From the NCBI GenBank assembly GCA_009885445.1, contig VFKQ01000279.1, forward strand, positions 1-10,806: a stretch of DNA of 10,806 bases. The letters are read 5' to 3'. How positions within the stretch are numbered: the stretch's first letter is position 1; every line of letters begins with the position of its first letter. The stretch is from Anaerolineaceae bacterium. Lineage in GTDB: Bacteria > Chloroflexota > Anaerolineae > Anaerolineales > Villigracilaceae. Positions 1 through 6,411 of the stretch are shown here, piece after piece. Below the pieces are notes generated by a model. It did not search any database. It worked only from the letters and a program-made list of their open reading frames with translations, and had not been told where the DNA came from. The translations under genes and the position numbers were made by a program.

Positions 1-4
1 AATA

Positions 5-76
5 GAGCTTGCTCCTTGCGCCGTCCTCGGCGCAAGATTTACTCGCAAAACGCCGCCGAGGACGGCGGCTTGAGCC
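5..76. repeat. Nested palindromes with complementary loops
   Basis: Two compact hairpins sit side by side. The first has 8-bp arms at 15-22 and 29-36 (CTTGCGCC/GGCGCAAG). The second has 6-bp arms at 52-57 and 64-69 (GCCGCC/GGCGGC). Their cores are reverse complements, so the whole can also fold as one large inverted repeat with 14-bp arms at 19-32 and 54-67 around a 21-nt spacer. Small palindromes flank it (GAGCTTGCTC at 5-14 and GGCTTGAGCC at 67-76). No coding sequence is seen in the first 110 bases. The look is that of a REP/BIME-like extragenic palindromic element, but with one copy in view I cannot show that it is dispersed in the genome. Confidence 0.6.
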
Positions 77-113
77 TATGTAATTTAGACTTCATGTACG
101 GTAGAGAAATCGG

Positions 114-155
114 AAAATAAAAAGAGGCCGTCACTTTGAAAGTGACGGCCTCTTT
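114..155 (-). terminator. Intrinsic terminator of the two-TM protein gene
   Basis: A perfect stem pairs 121-136 with 140-155, leaving a 3-nt loop. On the minus strand the stem is followed by a T-rich run (CCTCTTTTTATTTTCC). It lies 11 nt beyond the TAA stop of the gene ending at 167. The other strand has no T tract after the stem, so it works for minus-strand transcription. Confidence 0.9.
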
Positions 156-166
156 GCGGTGTAAAT

Positions 167-1192
167 TTATTTCGGCCAGATGGCCAGCTCGAGGGTGATG
201 CGCTCGAAGTAACTATCTTGGGGCATCGCGCCGGAGCCGTATTCCAAATCCACGACGGTGGCCAGTAATTGCAGGGTGGCGGTTTCGAGGATGATTTGCG
301 CCTGCGGCTGAAGCTGGACGAGTTCGCCTTTGGCTTCGAGCCTGCCGCGAATGTTGACATCTGAAAACGCATGAGGACTCATCAACACTTTCGTGGCGGT
401 CTTGATATCGTTTTTGTCGAACAGCCAGATTTCGATGGCGGTGACCTTCTTGGGTTCGCCGACGCCGACGGCTTCTGAAATGCCCACGCCATATTCGCCG
501 AGGAATTCACCGGCGGCAGAATCAATGCTGAATGATTCGTCGTAGAGGTCGTCGCCTAAAACGTAGGTGGTCATGGTGCGCGTGATGGGGTCTTGCAGAC
601 CCATTTTGCCGAAGTCTGTTTTTTCAACGGCGCGATTAAGTTCCTGTGCCTGACGGGCGGGGGAAAAATCTTCAGGAGTTAGTTTTTTTCCAAATATCAA
701 AGGTCGCACGACGAAGAATGCCACAGCACCCAGCACCAAAAGCGCCGCGCCAATCAGAATCCATTTTATATTCGGGTTTGATGTGGGTGCGCCGCCGGTG
801 TCTGGAGTGGCAATTGCCTGCCCGTTCGCCTCCAACATGGCGGCAATCGAGCCGCGCTTTGATTCGATCAGCGCGGCAAAAGCAAAAACGTCGCCCGGGT
901 TTTGCTTGCCCGGATTATTGAAAACAATTTTATAGGCGCTGGCCGCATTATTGCCCAGTGTATCCCAACGCGCCAAAGCAAGATCTGCATCGTGGTTGAG
1001 GCCAAACGAGTCAATCGTCATGCGCATATATTCAACGCGATAATTCTCGGCAAGAATATCTGGGCTGGCGTCCTTCCATTCAACAGGCAACAAGCCCCAG
1101 CCCAAGACAACCAGCCCAAATACTATTCCAGTAATGCCTGCCAGCGCGGCGGCGATTGTGGGGTTTTTCAAAAAATTTAACAGGCGCATCAT
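167..1192 (-). CDS. Two-TM protein of unknown function
   Basis: I do not recognise a family for this 341-aa protein. Residues 11-34 and 143-165 are strongly hydrophobic and read as two membrane segments. The stretch between them (35-142) is probably outside the membrane, and its end (about 122-141) is rich in Gly, Pro, Thr and Ala, like a linker. The short basic N-terminus and the KK after the second segment place both ends in the cytoplasm. The cytoplasmic domain (168-341) is acidic, rich in alternating beta-type residues, and ends with a hydrophobic strand (RITLELAIWPK). No catalytic motif stands out. Two ATG codons lie in tandem. The Shine-Dalgarno AGGAG (1196-1200) is 3 nt from the first and 6 nt from the second, so translation may really start at 1189. 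The gene has its own promoter and terminator and so forms a single-gene unit behind the methyltransferase. A role in envelope scaffolding or sensing is conceivable, but the sequence does not show it. Confidence 0.85.
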   Translation of the reverse strand: MMRLLNFLKNPTIAAALAGITGIVFGLVVLGWGLLPVEWKDASPDILAENYRVEYMRMTIDSFGLNHDADLALARWDTLGNNAASAYKIVFNNPGKQNPGDVFAFAALIESKRGSIAAMLEANGQAIATPDTGGAPTSNPNIKWILIGAALLVLGAVAFFVVRPLIFGKKLTPEDFSPARQAQELNRAVEKTDFGKMGLQDPITRTMTTYVLGDDLYDESFSIDSAAGEFLGEYGVGISEAVGVGEPKKVTAIEIWLFDKNDIKTATKVLMSPHAFSDVNIRGRLEAKGELVQLQPQAQIILETATLQLLATVVDLEYGSGAMPQDSYFERITLELAIWPK

Positions 1193-1240
1193 TTGCTCCT
1201 TTGGAGGTTTCGCTTAAAGATGACTTGCGTATTGCACCCC

Positions 1241-1269
1241 ATTATACAGAAGAAACACACTTTCGCCAA
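1241..1269 (-). promoter_or_regulatory. Sigma-70 type promoter of the two-TM protein gene
   Basis: On the minus strand TTGGCG (1264-1269) and a perfect TATAAT (1241-1246) are separated by exactly 17 bp. Transcription would start near 1234 and give a leader of about 40 nt that carries the AGGAG site. The -35 box begins 4 bp after the stop codon of the upstream methyltransferase, so the last gene is decoupled from the topA unit. This is the closest match to a consensus promoter in the window. Confidence 0.8.
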
Positions 1270-1272
1270 AGG

Positions 1273-2655
1273 TTAGCGCCGCTCTAGGAGATATAGACGC
1301 CGCTCCGATTCGCGCACATCCACAGAGTCGCGGATGTGGAACCTGCCCCCAAAAGCGGATTCAAATCCCTCGCGGGTGTAGCCATCGAAGATATCGCGGC
1401 GACTGCGCAACAACTTCTGCACCTGTGAGTCGGGTTTGGGCACCCATTCGATTACCAGCTGACGGCAGATTCCCGCGAAGAAATCCGCGAGGCGCGGCAG
1501 GGGCACGTTGTTCGAGATGGCCAGGTGATGAATCAGCGCGAGCGCGAAGACCATGTCGGCGGGGCCGCGCTGAATGAGCGAGTCGCGCTCCTCGTTGGCG
1601 AATCCCAACGATGGGCTGGGGTTGGTCAGGTCGAGCAGGAGCGGCAAAATATTTTTCTCTTTGGCCGCTTTCACTGCGCGGTAGTTTTGCTCCACTGCCG
1701 AGGGATCGATGTCCCAAGACACCGTTTTGATATTCATGCGGCTGGCGAGTCTGCTGAACTCGCCGTTGTTCGCGCCCAAGTCCCAGACCGAGGCGGGTTT
1801 GTTTTCATTCAGCCAGCGAGCAATGGTTTCTTTTTTATGTTCAAAAGCAGAATCGGAATAATTTGTGTTTGCATAATATTCTCCCCACTCGGTGCCGGAG
1901 GGTTTCCAATTTAATTTCTGGACGGCTTTCTCTAAACTATCCAGCAGACCAGTGAGCGCGTTCTGGCTGACGCCGCGCGCAACCGTGGACTTCACGTCCG
2001 CGTCGGCGTAGCGCGTTTGGGCGGATGCGTGGATGTGGATGTGAGCCTGCAAACCAAAATCGAAACGGGTGCGCGCTGGCAAAAGGCGACTGGCCAGATT
2101 AAGCGGAACCCCATCGATGTGGACGCGCAGGAGTCCGCTCAGGCGAATATCCACCAGCGCCATCAATGCCAGCGGGGCGAGGAAGTGCTGACAGAATTGG
2201 CGATAAGCGTCCCAGGGTTTGCCAGGCTGATAGATTTCAAACGAGAGCGTGTCTATCAGCGTGGCTTTGCCATGCACAAATTGGATGTTGTAGGCGCTGG
2301 CATCTTTGAGAGTCATGCCTGCTTTGAGCGCGCGCTTTTGAATCGAGAGCGTTGCCAGCGCGGCGTCTTTTAATTCGCCGAACGACCATTCGTAGGGATA
2401 CGAAATAAACGGCACGCGCTGTGGTTGAATCACTTTAAATGAAAGCGACGCGTCGGCGGGCGGCGCGTCCACTTCGCTGTGCGGAATCAGCAAGCTGGCT
2501 TTGACGAGTCTTTCGTACAGCCCGGAGTCCATCAGGCGCGAATAATCTTTGCTCGCGGTGTGGTTAACCTGTCGGTACAGAATCCCCGCACGAGAAAACA
2601 GGAACCCGCTCGGGTCGCGGAAAGAGGCGCCGAGCGGGTCGTGGTTAATTGTCAT
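1273..2655 (-). CDS. SAM-dependent methyltransferase with a kinase-like N-terminal half
   Basis: The protein is 460 aa from the ATG chosen here. The C-terminal half is a class I Rossmann methyltransferase: motif I is VWDLGANNGEFS (290-301), the acidic end of strand 2 is WDIDPSA (314-320), and a motif IV/post region runs ADMVFALALIHHLAI (366-380). Such proteins transfer a methyl group from S-adenosylmethionine; the acceptor here is unknown. The N-terminal half contains D118, N123 and D135 in the spacing of a protein-kinase or aminoglycoside-kinase catalytic loop (see findings). The start at 2655 has no Shine-Dalgarno but lies inside the end of the preceding small gene, with an 11-nt overlap (ATGACAATTAA). 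That suggests translational coupling. A GTG at 2700 would add 15 residues preceded by only a weak GGGGA, and would deepen the overlap to 56 nt. Proteins of this two-part kind have been annotated as nodulation-protein-like methyltransferases; that is recollection, not a search. Confidence 0.85.
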   Translation of the reverse strand: MTINHDPLGASFRDPSGFLFSRAGILYRQVNHTASKDYSRLMDSGLYERLVKASLLIPHSEVDAPPADASLSFKVIQPQRVPFISYPYEWSFGELKDAALATLSIQKRALKAGMTLKDASAYNIQFVHGKATLIDTLSFEIYQPGKPWDAYRQFCQHFLAPLALMALVDIRLSGLLRVHIDGVPLNLASRLLPARTRFDFGLQAHIHIHASAQTRYADADVKSTVARGVSQNALTGLLDSLEKAVQKLNWKPSGTEWGEYYANTNYSDSAFEHKKETIARWLNENKPASVWDLGANNGEFSRLASRMNIKTVSWDIDPSAVEQNYRAVKAAKEKNILPLLLDLTNPSPSLGFANEERDSLIQRGPADMVFALALIHHLAISNNVPLPRLADFFAGICRQLVIEWVPKPDSQVQKLLRSRRDIFDGYTREGFESAFGGRFHIRDSVDVRESERRLYLLERR

Positions 2656-2818
2656 CTGTTGAATCGTCGTCGGGCGCGGGTTTATATCCAAACCAGCCAC
2701 GGATTTTTCCCCACGAGCCGCGCATGGCCACGCCGATTCCTAAAATGGCGGCGATGGCAACTTGAATGATGATGCTCCCCGAGCCGGGGTCAAAATATGG
2801 GGGTGGAGCGAAATGCAT
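2645..2818 (-). CDS. Small single-pass membrane protein with a DPGSGS motif (57 aa)
   Basis: A complete 57-codon frame runs from ATG at 2818 to TAA at 2645. GAGG (2824-2827) overlaps the topA stop codon and lies 5 nt before the ATG, a normal ribosome binding site. The gap to topA is 8 nt. The protein begins MHFAPPPYFDPGSGS, then has one hydrophobic segment (about 16-32), a basic Trp/Gly stretch (RGSWGKIRGWFGYK, 33-46) and an acidic tail (DDDSTDDN). I recall short proteins with an N-terminal DPGSGS or DPGTGS, one TM and a following aromatic-basic stretch in many bacteria, with no assigned function. The 3' end overlaps the methyltransferase start by 11 nt. The likely arrangement is topA, this gene, then the methyltransferase in one transcript. 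Its size explains why a length-filtered gene caller may omit it. Confidence 0.82.
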   Translation of the reverse strand: MHFAPPPYFDPGSGSIIIQVAIAAILGIGVAMRGSWGKIRGWFGYKPAPDDDSTDDN

Positions 2819-2826
2819 GACGACCT

Positions 2827-5136
2827 CTATTCTGCCATTTCAGGCAGGATGGATTCGAGCGGGAAGAATTGCTCACACTTGATGCACTGCGCTTGGCGTT
2901 TGTTGGCGACGACGAGCAAGCCGCCGTCGTTCGGGCAGGGTTGCACGAGCGGACGCTTCCACGAAGTGAAATCACAATTGGGATAGTTGATGCATCCGTA
3001 AAAGGTGCGGCCCTTGCGCGTTTTTCGGTCAACGAGTTCGCCGCCGTCGGTGGGACACAGCACGCCGATTTTTTCGAGCCAGGGTTCGGTGTAACGGCAG
3101 GTGGGAAAATTTCCGCATGAAATAAATTTTCCGAAGCGGCCGTAACGGATGACCAGCTCGCCACCGTCGGTGGGACAGATGCGCCCGATCGGCTCGGGGC
3201 CGGACTTTGTGACGGGCATCTCGGCCTGGGCCCTTTCGATATCTTTGGCGAAGGGCCGATAAAACTCGTTGATGACCTCCACCCACTCGGCCTGACCGGA
3301 GGCGATCATGTCGAGGTCTTGCTCCATGCGCGCGGTGAATTGTGTGTCAACGATGTCGCTAAAATATTGCACCATTAAATCGTTGACTTGCATGCCGATC
3401 TCGGTGGGCGTCAGACGTTTGTCTTCACGGGTGACGTAGCCGCGCTGTTGAATTGTGGAAATCGTCGGCGCGTACGTGGAGGGGCGGCCAATGCCATTTT
3501 CTTCGAGCGCGGCCACGAGCGAGGCTTCAGAGAAGCGCGGCGGCGGCTGGGTGAAATGTTGCTCGGGAATCAGGCGCACGAGTTGTTGATTCTGTCCCTC
3601 GGCGATGCCTGCCGGAATTTTTACATTCTCTTCATCTTCTTCGGGCTTCACGTCTTCGTTCTTGGCTTCTTCATAAACGACCAGGAAGCCCATGAATTTC
3701 ACAGCCGAGCCAGATGCGCGGAACATATATTCGTGGTCGGCCTTGCCGGTCACTTCCACTTGCAAGGTGTCGTAGACTGCGGCTTCCATTTGCGAAGCCA
3801 CAAAGCGTTGCCAGATGAGGTTGTAAAGCTTGAACATAGCCGGCTCGAGGAAAGCTTTCACTTTCTCCGGTTCGCGCATCACAGATGTCGGGCGTACGGC
3901 TTCGTGCGCCTCTTGCGCGCTGGCGTTTTTGGTTTTGTATTTCGGCGCTTCGGCGGGCAAAAAGTCCGCGCCGTATTTCGCGGTAACAAACTGACGCGCC
4001 TCGGCCTGCGCAGATTCGGCCACGTTGGTTGAGTCTGTGCGCATGTAGGTAATCAACCCTGTGGTGCCGCCCTCGCCCACATCCTGGCCTTCGTAGAGTC
4101 CTTGAGCCAAAGCCATGGTGCGGCGCGTTGGAAAGCCCAATTTGCGCGAGGCCTCCTGTTGCAAAGTGGACGTGGTAAACGGCGCAGACGGTCTGCGGCG
4201 GCGCTCACTGCGCTTGACCTTGGTCACCTGATAGGCGGCCTTTTCCATGTCTGCGAGCAGAGACTTGGTGGTCTCTTCATTATTAAGTTCAACATCCTTC
4301 TCGTCCATCTTGGTCAGTTTGGCCAGCCACGTCTGACGAATGCCCTCGGGCTGAAATTCTCCGTGAATAGACCAGTATTCAACGGGAATAAAATCTTCAA
4401 TGGCGCGTTCACGCTCCACGACAAGTTTCAGCGCCACAGATTGCACGCGGCCCGCCGAAAGACGTCCGCGCACTTTCTCCCACAAAATGGGACTGATGCT
4501 GTAACCCACGAGACGATCCAAAATACGGCGCGCCTGCTGGGCGTCCACCAAGTCCATGTTGATCGCGCGCGGGTGCGCAAAGGCCTCTTGCACGGCGTGC
4601 TCGGTAATTTCATGAAAGACCACACGCTGGACGAGGCTCGGGTCCATGGCGGCGGCTTCCATTAAATGCCATGAGATGGCTTCGCCCTCGCGGTCGGGGT
4701 CGGTGGCGAGAAAAATTTCAGCGTGTTCCTGCGCCAGCTTTTTAATTTCCTTCACCAGCGCGGTCTTTTCGTTGGGCACGCGATACTTCGGCTGGAAATT
4801 ATTTTCCACGTCCACCGAAAGTTGACTCTTCAACAAGTCACGCACATGCCCCACAGATGCTTTAACTGTGTAGCCCTTGCCCAAAAAGCGTCCGACCGTT
4901 TTTGCTTTCGCTGGCGATTCAACGATCACCAATTTTCCGCGGCGCGCTTTTTCCACCTTGGCGGGTTTTTCGGGCACGGGCAAACTCGCATGCGCCTCGG
5001 TGCGGCCCATGCGATACAACTTTGTGCCGCACACTGCACACGTGCCAATTGTCACCGGCGAGGCCTTGGCATTAAAGCCGGCCTGCGGATTCTGCACTTC
5101 ACGTTTGGTCTTGCACTTCATGCAATAGGCTTCCAT
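2827..5136 (-). CDS. topA: DNA topoisomerase I (type IA)
   Basis: This 769-aa enzyme relaxes negative supercoils by cutting and rejoining one DNA strand. Residues 1-48 form an extra N-terminal four-cysteine ribbon (C5, C8, C33, C36), which I associate with the DUF5679 family. The Toprim domain starts at 68, with E73 in IVESPAKAK and D146/D148 in ATDPDREGE. SAGRVQSVALKLV (227-239) follows. The catalytic tyrosine is Y364 in GLITYMRTDST, with R366. QEAHEAVRPT (408-417) and GIGRPSTYAPTI (548-559) are standard type IA motifs. The C-terminus carries three zinc-finger-like repeats at 654-680, 694-721 and 734-754, each beginning CPxDGG rather than CPxCGG. The start is well supported: GGAGG ends 4 nt before the ATG. 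No convincing promoter is seen in the 144-bp gap upstream, so transcription may come partly from manC. It is probably the first gene translated on the topA-small protein-methyltransferase message. Confidence 0.97.
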   Translation of the reverse strand: MEAYCMKCKTKREVQNPQAGFNAKASPVTIGTCAVCGTKLYRMGRTEAHASLPVPEKPAKVEKARRGKLVIVESPAKAKTVGRFLGKGYTVKASVGHVRDLLKSQLSVDVENNFQPKYRVPNEKTALVKEIKKLAQEHAEIFLATDPDREGEAISWHLMEAAAMDPSLVQRVVFHEITEHAVQEAFAHPRAINMDLVDAQQARRILDRLVGYSISPILWEKVRGRLSAGRVQSVALKLVVERERAIEDFIPVEYWSIHGEFQPEGIRQTWLAKLTKMDEKDVELNNEETTKSLLADMEKAAYQVTKVKRSERRRRPSAPFTTSTLQQEASRKLGFPTRRTMALAQGLYEGQDVGEGGTTGLITYMRTDSTNVAESAQAEARQFVTAKYGADFLPAEAPKYKTKNASAQEAHEAVRPTSVMREPEKVKAFLEPAMFKLYNLIWQRFVASQMEAAVYDTLQVEVTGKADHEYMFRASGSAVKFMGFLVVYEEAKNEDVKPEEDEENVKIPAGIAEGQNQQLVRLIPEQHFTQPPPRFSEASLVAALEENGIGRPSTYAPTISTIQQRGYVTREDKRLTPTEIGMQVNDLMVQYFSDIVDTQFTARMEQDLDMIASGQAEWVEVINEFYRPFAKDIERAQAEMPVTKSGPEPIGRICPTDGGELVIRYGRFGKFISCGNFPTCRYTEPWLEKIGVLCPTDGGELVDRKTRKGRTFYGCINYPNCDFTSWKRPLVQPCPNDGGLLVVANKRQAQCIKCEQFFPLESILPEMAE

Positions 5137-5146
5137 GTAACCTCCA

Positions 5147-5280
5147 GAGGGAAGATGAAAAGAGAAAAGGGAAAGAGAAAAGAGAATTAGAGAGTAGTAA
5201 AAAGTTTCGCAACGCGCTTCTTCCTATTCCCCATTTTCTACTCCCTGCTGCCTGCTCTCTATTCTCTACTCTCTACTCTC
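5147..5280. repeat. Purine-rich/pyrimidine-rich intergenic tract
   Basis: The manC-topA gap is strongly strand-skewed. On the plus strand 5147-5204 is almost all purine (runs of GAGAAAAG type). After a short mixed core (5205-5218), 5219-5280 is mostly pyrimidine, with repeats of the CTCTACT type. The halves are partly complementary: a 10-bp match pairs 5188-5197 with 5266-5275, and AGAGAAT at 5181-5187 matches ATTCTCT at 5261-5267. In the topA transcript this would be a purine-rich 5' part folding onto a CU-rich part just before the ribosome binding site. No gene or clear promoter is seen here. Confidence 0.65.
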
Positions 5281-6375
5281 TTAAATATATTTCTCGTTCC
5301 CAGATTTTTTCAAACCGTCCACAATTTTGCGCACGTTTTGCGCCTGGTCTTTATGACAGACCAATAATACATCACCTGTGTCTACAATAATTAAATTTTC
5401 TACACCGATGGTCACAATCAGCCGTTCGCCGCGATTGCCATACACCAGCGACCTATGCGTGTCTTCGCCAACATGCTGGCCCGCATAGACGATATTACCA
5501 TTAGTGTCCGCGAGCAGAACGTCGAACAACGAATCCCACGAACCGACGTCGCTCCACTCGAGTCCGCCCGCTGGTAGCACGGCCACTTTGTCAGCGTGCT
5601 CCATGATTCCATAATCCACAGTGACCGATTCCAGGTCCGGCCAGATGCGCCTAATAAAGTCCTCGCCTCGTCCCGCGCTCGTAGCGGATTCAATCCCGTC
5701 GAGCGCGGTCGCCAGCCCGGGCAGTTGTCTGCCAATCTCCGCGAGAATCACATCGGCGCGCCAGACGAACATGCCCGAGTTCCACGAATGGTCGCCGGCT
5801 GAAAGCATTTCGCGCGCGCTGGCTTCGTCGGGCTTCTCTTTAAATTTGCGCACGCGATACACGGGATAGATGGTCTCTTCGGGAATGGCCTCGCCGCGTT
5901 GAATATAACCATAACCCGTGGCGGCGAAAGTGGGCGTGATGCCCAGCGTGACCAGATATTTTTTCTCGGCCACATCTGCGGCGACGCGAATCAGCAAATG
6001 AAATAAATCGCGATTGCGGATGAAATGGTCGGCAGGCAGAATCGCCATGATCGCATCCGCATCACGCTGACGAAGAGTCAGCGCCGCAAGCCCCACCACC
6101 GAAGCCGTGCCGCGCGGTGCAGGCTCTGCTAAAAAATTTTCTGCTGGAATTTCGGGTGCTTGTTCGCGCAATCCATCCACCTGCTCGGCAACAGTGACAA
6201 CATAAATTCTATCAGATGGCAAAAGACCGTTCAATCGCTCGACGGTGCTTTGAAACAAAGTACGATTCTCTTCCACCAGGGGAAGCATCTGCTTCGGCTT
6301 ATTACGCCGCGAGAGCGGCCAGAGTCGCGTCCCGCCGCCGCCAGCCATGATTACTGCATAGGTGTGTTCGAGCAT
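5281..6375 (-). CDS. manC: Mannose-1-phosphate guanylyltransferase
   Basis: The protein makes GDP-mannose from GTP and mannose 1-phosphate in the cytoplasm, supplying mannosyl donors for glycans. From the ATG at 6375 it has 364 aa, the size of a monofunctional enzyme without a fused phosphomannose isomerase domain. Signature regions are AGGGGTRLWPLSR (11-23), PKQML (27-31), FLAEPAPRGTAS (81-92), ILPADHF (112-118), FKEKPD (178-183), WNSGMFVW (198-205), VDYGIMEH (253-260) and EWSDVGSWDSL (273-283). The frame is open upstream to a GTG at 6396, but those seven codons fall in repeat DNA and family members start just before the AGGxGTRLWP loop. The ATG has no Shine-Dalgarno; TATACT lies 6 nt before it, which would allow a leaderless message. 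Upstream is a 105-bp gap of 8-bp repeats after dprA, and downstream 144 bp to topA. The symbol manC (also rfbM) rests on family resemblance; a paralogous sugar nucleotidyltransferase is less likely. Confidence 0.93.
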   Translation of the reverse strand: MLEHTYAVIMAGGGGTRLWPLSRRNKPKQMLPLVEENRTLFQSTVERLNGLLPSDRIYVVTVAEQVDGLREQAPEIPAENFLAEPAPRGTASVVGLAALTLRQRDADAIMAILPADHFIRNRDLFHLLIRVAADVAEKKYLVTLGITPTFAATGYGYIQRGEAIPEETIYPVYRVRKFKEKPDEASAREMLSAGDHSWNSGMFVWRADVILAEIGRQLPGLATALDGIESATSAGRGEDFIRRIWPDLESVTVDYGIMEHADKVAVLPAGGLEWSDVGSWDSLFDVLLADTNGNIVYAGQHVGEDTHRSLVYGNRGERLIVTIGVENLIIVDTGDVLLVCHKDQAQNVRKIVDGLKKSGNEKYI

Positions 6376-6381
6376 GGGGGA

Positions 6382-6411
6382 AGTATACACGTACACAGGT
6401 AAACAGGTAAA
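6382..6411 (-). promoter_or_regulatory. Possible manC promoter inside the repeat array
   Basis: On the minus strand TATACT (6382-6387) matches the -10 consensus at 5 of 6 positions. TTTACC (6406-6411) lies 18 bp upstream and matches the -35 consensus at 4 of 6. The -10 box ends 6 nt before the manC ATG, so a transcript would begin at or very near the start codon. Because TTTACC recurs every 8 bp in the array, several -35-like hexamers are present. The case rests on motif matching only. Confidence 0.4.

Noticed and set aside
2656..2700. GTG start at 2700 for the methyltransferase
   Set aside because: It would overlap the small membrane protein gene by 56 nt with only a weak GGGGA ahead. The ATG at 2655 gives a coupled 11-nt overlap. 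It is not fully excluded.
3388..4032. A 214-codon plus-strand open frame inside topA
   Set aside because: It lies wholly antisense to well-conserved topA motifs, its translation has no recognisable domain, and long antisense frames are expected from this codon usage.
4102..4665. A 187-codon plus-strand frame opposite topA
   Set aside because: Same reason: antisense to the Toprim and catalytic region, with no ribosome site or family resemblance.
6376..6396. GTG start at 6396 for manC
   Set aside because: It adds seven residues encoded by repeat DNA ahead of the family's normal N-terminus and has no ribosome site.
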